64,000 nucleotides of DNA from Kaistia defluvii (GTDB taxonomy: Bacteria; Pseudomonadota; Alphaproteobacteria; Rhizobiales; Kaistiaceae), in the NCBI RefSeq assembly GCF_026343955.1, contig NZ_JAPKNI010000004.1, positions 310,001 to 374,000 on the forward strand. Reading direction: 5' to 3'. The notes beneath the pieces are model-generated. The model searched no databases, was not told the origin of the DNA, and saw only the letters and a list, made by a program, of their open reading frames with translations. Below are positions 16,019-25,230 of the stretch, one piece after another; within the stretch, counting starts at the first letter, position 1; every line of letters begins with the position of its first letter. Both the position numbers and the translations under genes were made by a program.

Positions 16019-17194
16019 TCAGCCTCCCAGAACGCTTGAGGCTTCGGCAGCGATCACCTGTTCCTCGTCGGTTGGGATCACGAGCACGGCGAGGCGGCTT
16101 GCCGGGCTGCTGATGACTGTCCGGTTCTCAGCGTTCGCGGCCGGGTCGAGATCGATGCCGAGCCACATCAGGCGGGTGCAGATATCGGCCCTGATCGCCG
16201 GCTGGTGCTCGCCGATACCGGCCGTGAACACCAACGCGTCGAGCCCGCCGAGCGTCGAGGCAAGTCGCGAGACTTCACCTGCGACACTGAAGCAGAACAG
16301 TTCGATCGCTTCCTTCGCTTCCGGCTCTTCACTTTCCAGAAGCGCGCGGCTGTCAGCACTGATGCCGGAGACCCCCAGTAGACCCGACTGGTGATAGAGG
16401 AGGTCCTCGATGTCGCTGAGATCGCGACCGGATCTTGCCAGATGCAGCACCACTCCGGCGTCGAGCGCTCCGCAGCGTGTTGCCATCGGCACACCGTCGA
16501 GCGTCGAAAACCCCATGCTGGTGTCGCGGCTGGCACCGTTGCACATGGCGCAGAGGCTGGCACCGGACCCCAGATGGGCGACGACGACCTTGCCCGCCGC
16601 ATGCTCCGGCCAGTTGCGGGCCAGTTCCCCCGCTATCGATCGATAGGAAAGCCCGTGAAAGCCATAACGTTTGATGCCTTCCTCGTGGAGCGCCCTTGGC
16701 AATGCGAAGCGTCGCGCGACCTCGGACATGGTGCGATGGAAGGCAGTGTCGAAAGAGGCGGTCTGCCTGAGCTCCGGTCGGAGGCGCGTGATCGCACGGA
16801 TGAGGCGCAGCGCCTGGGGCTGATGCAGCGGTGCAAGCGGTACGAGCGCCTCCATCTGCGCCATCAGCCGATCATCGATCAGGACGGCACCATCGAACAG
16901 ATCGCCGCCGTGCACGATACGGTGGCCGATCGCCATGACGCCGGACATGTCGTAATGCCACGAGAGGCGGCCGAAGGCCTCGCTCAAGACATCGTCCAAT
17001 TCCTCCGCGGCTTCGGCTTCCAGTTCGATGTCGAAGCGATCCGGCCCCTCGGAAAGCTCGAAGCGCAACGGCGTCTTGCGAAAGTCGATCATACCCTTGC
17101 CGATGCGTGTGAGCGCACCTTCGGAACGGGTAAAGAGGCCGATCTTGACCGTGGACGAGCCGGCGTTGAAGGTGACAAGCAGTTGCTCGCTCAT
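16019..17194 (-). CDS. ackA: acetate kinase
   Basis: This 391-residue acetate/propionate kinase makes ATP and acetate from acetyl phosphate. Family marks in order are LLVTFNAGSSTVKIGLF at the N-terminus, GHRIVHGG, FDTAFHRTM, RYGFHGLSYRSI, VVAHLGSGASLCA, GFSTLDGVPMATRCG and VFTAGIGEHQPAIR. It overlaps the pta stop by ATGA, so the two enzymes are translationally coupled. With phosphoketolase encoded 20 kb away they complete a route from xylulose-5-P or fructose-6-P to acetate plus ATP. Confidence 0.95.
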   Translation of the reverse strand: MSEQLLVTFNAGSSTVKIGLFTRSEGALTRIGKGMIDFRKTPLRFELSEGPDRFDIELEAEAAEELDDVLSEAFGRLSWHYDMSGVMAIGHRIVHGGDLFDGAVLIDDRLMAQMEALVPLAPLHQPQALRLIRAITRLRPELRQTASFDTAFHRTMSEVARRFALPRALHEEGIKRYGFHGLSYRSIAGELARNWPEHAAGKVVVAHLGSGASLCAMCNGASRDTSMGFSTLDGVPMATRCGALDAGVVLHLARSGRDLSDIEDLLYHQSGLLGVSGISADSRALLESEEPEAKEAIELFCFSVAGEVSRLASTLGGLDALVFTAGIGEHQPAIRADICTRLMWLGIDLDPAANAENRTVISSPASRLAVLVIPTDEEQVIAAEASSVLGG

Positions 17195-18606
17195 GGCGTT
17201 GCTCCGGTTTGCGGCGCCTGGTTGCGAGCGACGAGGAGCCTTGCGAGCGTTGCCGAGGCGATGCGCGCCGAAAGCGGATCCGAGCGGCTGGTCAGCACGA
17301 TCGGCACGCGAGCGCCGAGCACGATCCCGGCCGCCGTCGCCCCCGCGAAATAGATCAGTTGCTTGGCAAGCATATTGCCCGCCTCCAGGTCCGGCACGAG
17401 CAGAACATCGGCCTCGCCCGCAACCGGCGAGACGATCCCTTTTGTCCTCGCCGCCTCGATATTGATCGCATTGTCGAATGCAAGTGGGCCATCGACGCGC
17501 CCGCCGGTGATCTGGCCACGCGCCGCCATTACCGTCAGCGCCGCGGCATCCAAGGTCGACGGCATCTTCGCATTGACGGTCTCGACGGCTGCGAGCACGG
17601 CAACGCGCGGCTCCTCGACGCCAAGCGCCCGGAGAAGATCGATGGCGTTCTGGCAGATATCGCGTTTCTGATCGAGCGTCGGCTGGATGTTGATCGCCGC
17701 ATCGGTAACGATCAGCGGCTTGTCGTAAGCCGGGACATCGAGCGCGAAGACATGGCTGATGCGCCGTTCGGTTCTCAACCCGGAACCGGTCGCGATGACA
17801 GCGCCCAGAAGTTCATCGGTATGCAGGCTGCCCTTGACAAGAACCGCGACCTCACCAGCGACAGCAAGCTCCACCGCGCGTGCGGCCGCCGCGTGGCTAT
17901 GGGCAACATCTTCGATTGCCATATCACCAAGATCGACCTTCGCAGCATCAGCAGCAGCACGGATCTTCGCGACCGGTCCGACCAGCAGCGGCTCGAACAG
18001 GCCCTGCTGGCGAACCTCGACTGCGGCCAGGATCGCGCCGGCAGAACAGGGGTGAACGACAGCGGCCCGCACCGGGGGCAGGCTGCGCGCTTCCGCGACG
18101 AAGGATTCGTACCGGCTCGCAGATGCCGAGGCCGTGGAGCCAGAGATGGAAGCAGCCTCGGTCCATTCGATGGATTGTTCGGGTGCAAGAACTGTCGCCG
18201 TCCCGGTCAAAACAAGCTCACCTTTTTGATTGAAGCAAGTCGTTTCCAGCGCGACCATGCGCGTTTCGGTGTTCTTCTGCCTCACCTTCACGCTTGCCGT
18301 GATCGTGTCGCCTGCGGCGACGGGTTTCACGAAGCGGAAGTCCTGCCCGAGATAGATCGTCCCGGGCCCCGGGAATCTTGTGCCGAGGACGAGCGAAACG
18401 AGCGCTCCGGTCCAGAGGCCGTTGGCGACGATCTCGTTGAAGAGCGTCGTCGCTTCTGGCGCCGCATCGCAAGAAGCCGGCCAACTCCCGCCAGCCATGG
18501 CAGTCAGCAGATCGATATCGTTACGCCCAGCAACACGGGTGAGGCTCGCGGTATCGCCGACCTTGAGATCGGCGAAGGTATGGTTTCTCAGCAAATTGTC
18601 CGCCAT
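17191..18606 (-). CDS. MaoC-phosphate acetyl/butyryltransferase fusion
   Basis: This 471-residue protein has two parts. Residues about 1-145 form a MaoC-type hot-dog hydratase domain (TFADLKVGDTASLTR, ANGLWTGALVSLVLG, YLGQDFRFVKPVAAGD). Residues about 165-471 form a phosphate acyltransferase domain (AAVVHPCSAGAILAA, VLVKGSLHTDELLGAV, DAAINIQPTLDQKRDIC, NMLAKQLIYFAGATAAG). Such fusions are annotated as bifunctional enoyl-CoA hydratase/phosphate acetyltransferase in alphaproteobacteria. It could link acyl-CoA from polyhydroxybutyrate or beta-oxidation to acyl phosphate for AckA. It starts six bases after the stop of the phaC remnant. Confidence 0.92.
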   Translation of the reverse strand: MADNLLRNHTFADLKVGDTASLTRVAGRNDIDLLTAMAGGSWPASCDAAPEATTLFNEIVANGLWTGALVSLVLGTRFPGPGTIYLGQDFRFVKPVAAGDTITASVKVRQKNTETRMVALETTCFNQKGELVLTGTATVLAPEQSIEWTEAASISGSTASASASRYESFVAEARSLPPVRAAVVHPCSAGAILAAVEVRQQGLFEPLLVGPVAKIRAAADAAKVDLGDMAIEDVAHSHAAAARAVELAVAGEVAVLVKGSLHTDELLGAVIATGSGLRTERRISHVFALDVPAYDKPLIVTDAAINIQPTLDQKRDICQNAIDLLRALGVEEPRVAVLAAVETVNAKMPSTLDAAALTVMAARGQITGGRVDGPLAFDNAINIEAARTKGIVSPVAGEADVLLVPDLEAGNMLAKQLIYFAGATAAGIVLGARVPIVLTSRSDPLSARIASATLARLLVARNQAPQTGATP

Positions 18607-18611
18607 CGCGC

Positions 18612-18785
18612 CCTCACTTCTGGAACACATAGGTGCCGGGCGAAGCCGCGATGGGAGGGAGACCCTCCAGTCATCCGTGCCCTCAGCGCCTCGCGCGTCC
18701 GATCGATGGTGCGATAGACCTCTGTGCCCAAAGTTTTGTCAGAGATTTGCGTTGCCTCAACGTCCAACCTGCTCAAATCATTCAT
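18612..18785 (-). pseudogene. phaC: phaC remnant (PHA synthase, internal deletion with frameshift)
   Basis: The start at 18785 opens MNDLSRLDVEATQ and continues TEVYRTIDRTREALRARMTGG, resembling the N-terminal region of polyhydroxyalkanoate synthases. After the MTGG codons the frame slips by one base. Read in the neighbouring frame, the remaining text is LPPIAASPGTYVFQK followed by stop, which looks like the extreme C-terminus of PhaC (a PG-x-Y-V ending). So nearly the entire synthase (some 500-600 residues) has been deleted, leaving both ends. Its start overlaps the TetR stop by ATGA, as an intact gene would. Family assignment rests on short stretches and needs an alignment. Confidence 0.6.
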
Positions 18786-19396
18786 TGTCGCTCCCGACTG
18801 ATCGGTAGGGTTGCTGTTGTCTGGCATTCCTTGTCATCGTTCATAAGAAACTCGACGACCTGGGATATCAGGATCGCGAGTTCGTGATCCTTGCCGCTCT
18901 TCTGGAGGGCTGACGTGCCGATAACGTCACGAAGGATGCTGACACCGGCCAGGAGAGCGGCGATCATTGACGCGCGCGGCTCGGACACGAGCTGACATTT
19001 GGACGCGAACGGCTTGACGAAGCCTTCGTCGATGAGCTCACGAAAGACCCGCGCAGCTTCGGGGCTGGAAAAGGATCGAGCGAGGATGTCGAATGGCCGG
19101 ATCTCGTTGGCGCCCTTGTCGGCGAGGACGTCCTTTGCCAGTGTCATATGCAACTCGCTCGCCTCTCCGACCAGCCAGACCTTCGGGCGAAGCATCGCCC
19201 TGACGGCCTCCCGGAAAAGCTTCTCCTTCGACCCGAAGGATCGATGCACGTAAGCCATGTCGACGCCGACATCGGAGGCAATGTCACGAAGCCCTGTCTC
19301 TTCGTAGGAATGTGAGGAGAAGCGCAGGATCGCGGCCTTGAGGATGCGGTCACGCGTTGTGTCTTCCACGACCGGGCGGATAAGTCTGTTGGGCAT
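18782..19396 (-). CDS. TetR-family regulator heading the pta-ackA operon
   Basis: This 204-residue protein has an N-terminal TetR helix-turn-helix: TRDRILKAAILRFSSHSYEETGLRDIA, then DMAYVHRSFGSKEKLFREAV as the recognition region. The C-terminal ligand domain has no recognised relatives. The ATG at 19396 is preferred over 19450 because it gives the normal start of the domain. It overlaps the phaC remnant by ATGA, so regulator and metabolic genes form one transcript. Palindrome site (b) lies 50 bases upstream, making autoregulation plausible; whether this protein binds all seven sites is untested. Confidence 0.85.
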   Translation of the reverse strand: MPNRLIRPVVEDTTRDRILKAAILRFSSHSYEETGLRDIASDVGVDMAYVHRSFGSKEKLFREAVRAMLRPKVWLVGEASELHMTLAKDVLADKGANEIRPFDILARSFSSPEAARVFRELIDEGFVKPFASKCQLVSEPRASMIAALLAGVSILRDVIGTSALQKSGKDHELAILISQVVEFLMNDDKECQTTATLPISRERQ

Positions 19397-19445
19397 AATC
19401 TCTCCAGATTGACGGTTGAAAGGTTTATCGGCATAAGTGTGGTTA

Positions 19446-19461
19446 GTCAACAGCGGATGAC
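19446..19461. promoter_or_regulatory. 16-bp palindrome site (b), tetR-gltS intergenic region
   Basis: GTCAACAGCGGATGAC matches the shared palindrome with one or two changes in the centre. It lies between the divergent tetR (start 19396) and gltS (start 19628). On the minus strand a weak -10-like TAAACC at 19427..19422 is 29 bases from its centre, the same spacing as at usp and xfp. Confidence 0.45.
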
Positions 19462-19627
19462 TTCCCTTTGGCTAACGCTGGAATGGTCTGTTCGTTCCAT
19501 TCCTGCAAACTCGGAGTACTCACGCCGAATTACTTGGCGGGGATCCGATTCATAGCAATCCTGTTCGGCAGTAACGATCCAAGCGTCGCAACGCCGTCTA
19601 TCACTTCGCGTCCAATGTCAGGTCAAG

Positions 19628-20824
19628 ATGGAAATCGATGCTTTCTACACATTCACCATTGCTATCACGCTTTTGTTGGTGGGCAAGATCGTCACCGTGA
19701 AGACGCCGCTCCTGCGAAAATACTCCATTCCGGAACCCGTGGTTGGAGGACTTCTCTGCACGGTCGTCGTCGCTCTCTTCTATGCGGCGTTCGATAGACG
19801 GATCACTTTCGATCTCCAGATGCGTGACTTCCTTTTACTGCTATTCTTTGCCGGTGTCGGATTGAAGGCGGATGTCAAGACATTGCTTGCAGGCGGTCGC
19901 CCGCTAGCCATTCTGCTCTCGCTCGCAATCGCCTTCATCCTCATTCAAAATCTCACCGGCGTGGGCATGGCCACGGTCTTCGGCCTTGAAGCGAGGGCCG
20001 GACTGATGGTGGGATCAATTTCGCTGACGGGCGGGATCGGTACGACGCTCGCCTGGGCGCCAATTTTCATCGAAAGGCTTGGCATCCCGAATGCTATGGA
20101 ACTTGGCGTCGCGGCCAACACCATCGGATTGATCGCAGCTTGCATGATCGGCGGCCCGGTCGCTGCTTACCTGATCAAGCGCCATAGCGTCGTCCCTACC
20201 CATTCCGCGGAACTCGACATAGGCGCTTCCAATGATGGCCGGCAATCCGGGCTGGATTATTTCTGTGTCCTTTGGGCGCTCCTCGCCCTGAACCTGGCTC
20301 TGATTCTCGGTCTCGGCATCAGTCACATTCTCGCTCTCACCGGTCTCAATCTTCCAGGCTTCGTAAGCTGCCTCATGGCCGGGATCGTCATCCGGAACCT
20401 CATGCCGATTGCTGTCAGTTCCAGGGTGCTCAGACTATGGCCCGGCGTGGATGACGGCCTTGCTCTGATATCAGACCTTGCGCTCGGCCTTTTTCTGACG
20501 ATGGCATTGATGGGCCTTCAGCTCTGGCAGCTCAACGGCGTCTTCATATTCGTTGCCTGCGCCCTGGCCGTTCAAATCGCACTCGCGATCATCTTCACGA
20601 TCGTCGTCGTATTCCGTCTTATGGGACGCGACTACGAGGCCGTGGTGATATCAGCCGGCTTCGGCGGGATAGCTCTCGGGTCGACGGCGACCGCGATCGC
20701 CAACATGACTGCGGTCACCCAGCAACATGGCGCGTCGCATCGCGCCTTTGTCGTTGTGCCTCTGGTATGCGGCTTCTTCATTGATATCGTCAATGCCTTA
20801 ATCATCTCGGCTTTCGTCGGCTGA
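19628..20824 (+). CDS. GltS-type sodium/glutamate symporter family protein
   Basis: This 398-residue membrane protein with about ten to twelve helices has the ESS (glutamate:Na+ symporter) pattern: SIPEPVVGGLLC near helix 2, FFAGVGLKADVKTL, GSISLTGGIGTTLAWAP (the Gly/Ser-rich re-entrant loop) and a second such loop at GFGGIALGSTATAIANM. A GGTCAAG ribosome site precedes the ATG. A Na+-coupled amino-acid importer fits with the Na+-pumping Nqr. Glutamate is the family substrate and is not proven here. Confidence 0.85.
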   Translation: MEIDAFYTFTIAITLLLVGKIVTVKTPLLRKYSIPEPVVGGLLCTVVVALFYAAFDRRITFDLQMRDFLLLLFFAGVGLKADVKTLLAGGRPLAILLSLAIAFILIQNLTGVGMATVFGLEARAGLMVGSISLTGGIGTTLAWAPIFIERLGIPNAMELGVAANTIGLIAACMIGGPVAAYLIKRHSVVPTHSAELDIGASNDGRQSGLDYFCVLWALLALNLALILGLGISHILALTGLNLPGFVSCLMAGIVIRNLMPIAVSSRVLRLWPGVDDGLALISDLALGLFLTMALMGLQLWQLNGVFIFVACALAVQIALAIIFTIVVVFRLMGRDYEAVVISAGFGGIALGSTATAIANMTAVTQQHGASHRAFVVVPLVCGFFIDIVNALIISAFVG

Positions 20825-21373
20825 TGAAACCGTTTCGTTTCGTCATGGCTGCAGCGACGACATGGTTCACGGTGTCGTCACCCGACGAGATACGAAGCCG
20901 GCAACCGGCACGCCGTGGTATTACAGCCTTGACCATTGACATGCCTGTCATCAGGTGATGATATGTTCTGAATTTCAAATCACGCGCTGATGATACTGGG
21001 GCAAATAGCAGTTCTTCACGCAAACACTCAGGTGGGCAATGAAGAACGCTCCAACAAAACCGCATCTCGCGGCGGCTTCCCAAAGTATACGCCTCGCTTA
21101 CATGAGGAAAATCAGGTTCAAGGCCTGCCTTGACGACCAATGGCAGGCCCCTGTTGCCCTTGTCAGACTTCGAGAATTTTTCAGTGATCGCATCAGATCG
21201 AACTTTCATCGGCAATCCGGTTGGGCAGTCGTGACGTCTCGCGTCCGCCCAAGGGCGTTTGCGCCACCAAATCAGGCTTCTCACTATGACAATGACCTTC
21301 TGCACTTTGACATCAGATCGTTTCCGCGGCGAAGCCCAGCTCGCTTATGCAACCGCGCAGGGGGAGCCCGCTC
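20825..21373. other. 549-bp region before the efflux operon
   Basis: No well-supported gene is seen between gltS and the HlyD-family gene. The stretch contains palindrome site (c), GTCATCAGGTGATGAT at 20947-20962, and an 8-bp hairpin GGCCTGCC/GGCAGGCC (21122-21129 and 21142-21149). It also holds one doubtful 112-codon frame, listed separately. No convincing -10 at the standard distance from site (c) was found on either strand. Confidence 0.5.
20947..20962. promoter_or_regulatory. 16-bp palindrome site (c)
   Basis: GTCATCAGGTGATGAT, a nearly perfect dyad (TCATC-AGGT-GATGA core) of the shared family. It lies about 120 bases after gltS and 425 bases before the HlyD gene, so its target is unclear. 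Confidence 0.4.
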
Positions 21374-21377
21374 GTGA
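21039..21377 (+). CDS. doubtful 112-aa basic ORF
   Basis: A 112-codon frame starts at ATG 21039 and ends with TGA at 21375-21377, overlapping the GTG start of the HlyD-family gene as GTGA. That overlap is the main reason to list it. The product is Arg-rich, lacks any recognised motif, and its ribosome site (GTGGGCA) is weak. It may be a coupled leader peptide or chance. Confidence 0.2.
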   Translation: MKNAPTKPHLAAASQSIRLAYMRKIRFKACLDDQWQAPVALVRLREFFSDRIRSNFHRQSGWAVVTSRVRPRAFAPPNQASHYDNDLLHFDIRSFPRRSPARLCNRAGGARS

Positions 21378-22441
21378 AATCGCTTAAAAGCTGGATCATT
21401 GCGATCGTCGTCATTGCCGGTGTCGCCGGCGCCTATTACGCCCTGCGCATTTACGACCCATCCGGTCTGCCGGCCGGAATAGCCGGCGGAAACGGCCGCA
21501 TCGAAGCGACCGAAATCGACATCTCTACAAAGACGGCGGGACGCATCAAGGAGATCCTGGTCGATGAAGGCGCGTTCGTCAGCGTCGGTCAGGTTCTCGC
21601 CGTCATGGATACACAACAACTCGAAGCGCAGCGCAAGCAGGCCGAAGCCTCGCTGCAGCGCGCCGCCATCAGCGTCGATACCGCCCGAAGCCTTCTGTCC
21701 CAGCGCGAAGCGGAACGTGAGGCTGCCGCCGCGGTGATCGGCCAGCGGGAAGCCGAACAGGATGCCGCGGAACGCAAACTTGCGCGCACCGAGCAATTGA
21801 TCCGGACCAACACGACATCGCAGCAGACGTTTGACGACGACCGCGCGTCCGCACAGAGAGCCCGTGCCGCCGTCGCGGCCTCAAAGGCGTCCCTTTCCGC
21901 TTCAGAGGCAGCAATCGGCGCCGCCAAGGCCCAGATCGTCGATGCCGAGGCGTCCGTCGTGGCTGCCCAGGCTGCTATTGAAAGCATTGTTGCCGATATC
22001 AACGACAGCACGCTGAGATCACCCCGTGAAGGGCGCGTGCAATACCGCGTAGCCCAGCCGGGTGAAGTGCTGTCGGCTGGAGGTCGGGTCCTCAACATCG
22101 TCGATCTGAGCGATGTCTATATGACCTTCTTCCTGCCCACCGAGCAGGCGGGCCGCATTCCTTTAGGATCGGATGTGCGTCTGGTTCTCGATGCCGCGCC
22201 CCAATATGTCATCCCAGCCAAAGCGAGTTTCGTTGCGGACGTGGCTCAGTTCACGCCAAAAACGGTCGAGACGGAGGAGGAACGCCAGAAGCTGATGTTC
22301 CGCGTCAAGGCGAAGATCTCCCCGGAACTGCTCCGCAAGCATATCGAATACGTTAAAACCGGACTTCCGGGAATGGCCTATATCCGCATCGCGCAGGACG
22401 CCGAATGGCCCGCCCATCTCACCGAGGCCCTCGTGCAATGA
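21374..22441 (+). CDS. HlyD-family membrane fusion protein (YhiI-like)
   Basis: This 355-residue periplasmic adaptor has an N-terminal anchor ([19 protein letters not shown]), a biotinyl-lipoyl half ([24 protein letters not shown]), a long Ala/Glu/Gln-rich coiled coil at about residues 75-215, the second lipoyl half ([24 protein letters not shown]) and a beta-barrel C-terminus. A GTG start at 21374 is chosen because AGGGGGAG lies eight bases upstream; the ATG nine codons earlier lacks a site. Its stop overlaps the ABC gene by ATGA. It pairs with the RbbA-like fusion and the permease as a three-gene efflux operon. Confidence 0.9.
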   Translation: MKSLKSWIIAIVVIAGVAGAYYALRIYDPSGLPAGIAGGNGRIEATEIDISTKTAGRIKEILVDEGAFVSVGQVLAVMDTQQLEAQRKQAEASLQRAAISVDTARSLLSQREAEREAAAAVIGQREAEQDAAERKLARTEQLIRTNTTSQQTFDDDRASAQRARAAVAASKASLSASEAAIGAAKAQIVDAEASVVAAQAAIESIVADINDSTLRSPREGRVQYRVAQPGEVLSAGGRVLNIVDLSDVYMTFFLPTEQAGRIPLGSDVRLVLDAAPQYVIPAKASFVADVAQFTPKTVETEEERQKLMFRVKAKISPELLRKHIEYVKTGLPGMAYIRIAQDAEWPAHLTEALVQ

Positions 22442-25227
22442 ACAGGCAGCCGTCACGAGAGCAGCATGATAAGGAACCGCTTCCAGCCGTGGTGCGGCTG
22501 ACGGATGTCAGCCTCTCTTATGGCAAGACGGTAGCACTCGACGGCGTCAGCCTCGACGTTCCCGCAGGGATCATGGTCGGGCTGATGGGCCCTGACGGTG
22601 TCGGCAAATCCAGCCTGCTGAGCCTGGCCGCTGGGGCCCACAAGGTCCAGGAAGGCTATGTCGAGGTTCTTGGCGGCGACATCGCCGACAAGAAGCATCG
22701 TGAACGGACATGCCCGCAAATCGCCTATATGCCGCAGGGACTTGGCAAGAACCTCTATCCGACCCTCTCGGTCTTTGAAAACATCGACTTCTTCGGACGC
22801 CTGTTCGGCCAGGACAGCCACGAGCGCAAACAGCGCATCAAAGATCTGCTTGAGCGCACCGGACTTGCTCCCTTTCCGGACCGGCCGGCCGGAAAGCTGT
22901 CCGGCGGCATGAAGCAGAAGGTCGGGCTGTGTTGTGCGCTGATCCACGATCCGGACCTGCTGATCCTCGACGAACCGACGACCGGTGTTGATCCGCTGTC
23001 GCGACGCCAGTTCTGGGAACTGATCGACGATATCCGCCGAGACCGCCCGTCGATGAGCGTGATCGTCGCGACCGCCTATATGGAAGAGGCGCAACGCTTC
23101 GACTGGCTGGTCGCCATGGACGGCGGAAAGATTCTCGCGACAGGCACGCCCGACGAGCTGCTCGCCTCCACCGGAGCGGCGAACCTCGATGCGGCGTTCG
23201 TCGCTCTTTTGCCGGAGGAAAAGCGACGCGGCCACCATGAAGTCGTCATTCCGCCCCGCCCAGCCGGCGGGGAGACGGAATTCGCCATCGAGGCCGAGCA
23301 CCTGACCATGCGTTTTGGCGACTTTACAGCCGTCGATGACGTCAGCTTCCAGATTCCACGCGGCGAGATTTTCGGCTTTCTCGGCTCGAATGGCTGCGGC
23401 AAGACCACCACCATGAAAATGCTGACCGGTCTTCTGCCGGCGAGCGAGGGAACGGCGAAGCTGTTCGGCCACGAGGTCGATCCCAACGACATCGAGGTCC
23501 GCCGCCGGGTGGGCTATATGAGCCAGGCATTCTCGCTCTATACCGAGCTTACGGTTCGCCAGAACCTGGACCTGCACGCACGTCTGTTCAATCTGCCGCC
23601 CGAGAAGATCCCAGCGCGCATAGAGGAGATGGCGGAGCGCTTCGATCTTACCGGCATCATGGATTCTCTACCCGACGCATTGCCGCTCGGAATTCGGCAG
23701 CGGCTGTCGCTCGCTGTCGCCATGATCCATGCGCCCGACATTCTGATCCTCGATGAGCCGACCTCCGGCGTCGACCCCGTGGCGCGCGACGGCTTCTGGC
23801 AAATCCTGTCCGACCTGTCGCGCAAGGACGGCGTCACCATCTTCGTATCGACCCACTTCATGAACGAGGCCGAGCTTTGCGACCGCATTTCCCTCATGCA
23901 CGCCGGCAAGGTGCTCGTCAGCGATACGCCGCGCGGCATTATCGAGAAGCGTTTCTGCGAGACGCTGGAGGAAGCCTTCATTTCCTATCTCGAAGAGGCC
24001 ATCGGCGAACAGGCTTCACCTGCGTCCGCGCCAACCGCGCAGCGTGAAGAGGCGGATGAAGCTGTAGCGCGCCCCCCCGCGGCTTCATCCGCCAACTCCG
24101 TCTTCAATCTTCGCCGGATGTTCGCCTATACGCAGCGCGAGTCGCTCGAACTGCGGCGCGATCCTATTCGCGCGACGCTGGCGATCCTCGGCAGCGTCAT
24201 TCTGATGTTCGTCATTGGTTTTGGCATCAATATGGACGTGGAGAACCTTTCCTTCGCGGTGCTCGATCGCGACGACACGACGATCAGCCGCGACTACACG
24301 CTTCAGATCGCCGGATCGCGCTATTTTACAGAGAAAGCGCCGATCACGGATTACAACGACCTCGACCGTCGGATGCGCAAGGGTGAACTCAGTCTGGCGC
24401 TGGAGATCCCGCCCGGTTTCGGGCGCGATGTCGCGCGCGGCAGGAAAGTCGAGATCGGCGCCTGGATCGACGGCGCGATGCCGGCGCGCGCCGAGACGGT
24501 GCGCGGCTATGTGCAGGGGATGCACCAAACCTGGCTTACGCAGAAGGCGCGCGAACTCTATGGGGACGCGGCGACCGTCGGGGATTTCCAGGTCGCTCTT
24601 CGATACCGCTACAATCCGAGCGTGGAAAGCCTGAAGGCCATGGTGCCGGCGGTCATCCCGCTGCTGCTGATGATGATACCCGCCATGCTGGCCGTGCTGA
24701 GCGTCGTGCGTGAGAAGGAACTTGGATCGATCATCAACTTCTATGTGACGCCCGTGACGCGGCTCGAATTCCTGCTCGGCAAGCAACTGCCCTACATTGC
24801 GCTCGCCATGCTGAACTTCTTCATGCTGACGGGGTTCGCGGTCTTCATATTCAGGGTGCCGCTGACCGGCAGTTTTCTGACATTGACCGCTGCCGCACTT
24901 CTCTACGTCACGGCGGCGACCGGGCTTGGCCTGCTGATCTCCACCTTCATGAACAGCCAGATCGCCGCGATCTTTGGGACCGCGCTCATCACGCTCATTC
25001 CGGCCGTCCAGTATTCCGGCATGATCGATCCGGTCTCCTCGCTGCAGGGTGCGGGCGCCTTTATCGGCCAGGTTTATCCAACGACCTATTTCGTGACGAT
25101 CGCGCGCGGAACGTTCTCGAAAGCGCTCGAATTCAAGGATCTGGCCGCCTCCTTCATTCCCCTGCTGATCGCTGTTCCGGTTCTGCTCGGAAGCGGAGTG
25201 GCGCTCCTCAAGAAACAGGCGGGCTAA
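22438..25227 (+). CDS. RbbA/YhiH-type ABC protein (two ATPase domains plus ABC-2 permease)
   Basis: This 929-residue fusion has ATPase domain 1 with Walker A GPDGVGKS (51-58), signature [11 protein letters not shown] and Walker [14 protein letters not shown]. ATPase domain 2 has Walker A GSNGCGKT (about 316-323), a degenerate signature ([11 protein letters not shown] in place of LSGGQ) and [12 protein letters not shown]. From about residue 560 an ABC-2 permease follows, with a first helix ([17 protein letters not shown]), a large periplasmic loop and five more helices. E. coli RbbA shares this layout and has also been described as ribosome-associated, but the hlyD and permease neighbours indicate an exporter. 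Substrate unknown. Confidence 0.9.
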   Translation: MNRQPSREQHDKEPLPAVVRLTDVSLSYGKTVALDGVSLDVPAGIMVGLMGPDGVGKSSLLSLAAGAHKVQEGYVEVLGGDIADKKHRERTCPQIAYMPQGLGKNLYPTLSVFENIDFFGRLFGQDSHERKQRIKDLLERTGLAPFPDRPAGKLSGGMKQKVGLCCALIHDPDLLILDEPTTGVDPLSRRQFWELIDDIRRDRPSMSVIVATAYMEEAQRFDWLVAMDGGKILATGTPDELLASTGAANLDAAFVALLPEEKRRGHHEVVIPPRPAGGETEFAIEAEHLTMRFGDFTAVDDVSFQIPRGEIFGFLGSNGCGKTTTMKMLTGLLPASEGTAKLFGHEVDPNDIEVRRRVGYMSQAFSLYTELTVRQNLDLHARLFNLPPEKIPARIEEMAERFDLTGIMDSLPDALPLGIRQRLSLAVAMIHAPDILILDEPTSGVDPVARDGFWQILSDLSRKDGVTIFVSTHFMNEAELCDRISLMHAGKVLVSDTPRGIIEKRFCETLEEAFISYLEEAIGEQASPASAPTAQREEADEAVARPPAASSANSVFNLRRMFAYTQRESLELRRDPIRATLAILGSVILMFVIGFGINMDVENLSFAVLDRDDTTISRDYTLQIAGSRYFTEKAPITDYNDLDRRMRKGELSLALEIPPGFGRDVARGRKVEIGAWIDGAMPARAETVRGYVQGMHQTWLTQKARELYGDAATVGDFQVALRYRYNPSVESLKAMVPAVIPLLLMMIPAMLAVLSVVREKELGSIINFYVTPVTRLEFLLGKQLPYIALAMLNFFMLTGFAVFIFRVPLTGSFLTLTAAALLYVTAATGLGLLISTFMNSQIAAIFGTALITLIPAVQYSGMIDPVSSLQGAGAFIGQVYPTTYFVTIARGTFSKALEFKDLAASFIPLLIAVPVLLGSGVALLKKQAG

Positions 25228-25230
25228 CCC

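Noticed and set aside
17209-18717. Long plus-strand frame of 502 codons opposite the MaoC-Pta gene
   Set aside because: Antisense shadow of a well-supported enzyme gene.
20802-21305. Minus-strand 167-codon frame between gltS and the efflux operon
   Set aside because: No ribosome site, no motif and low-complexity basic composition; it also overlaps the end of gltS.
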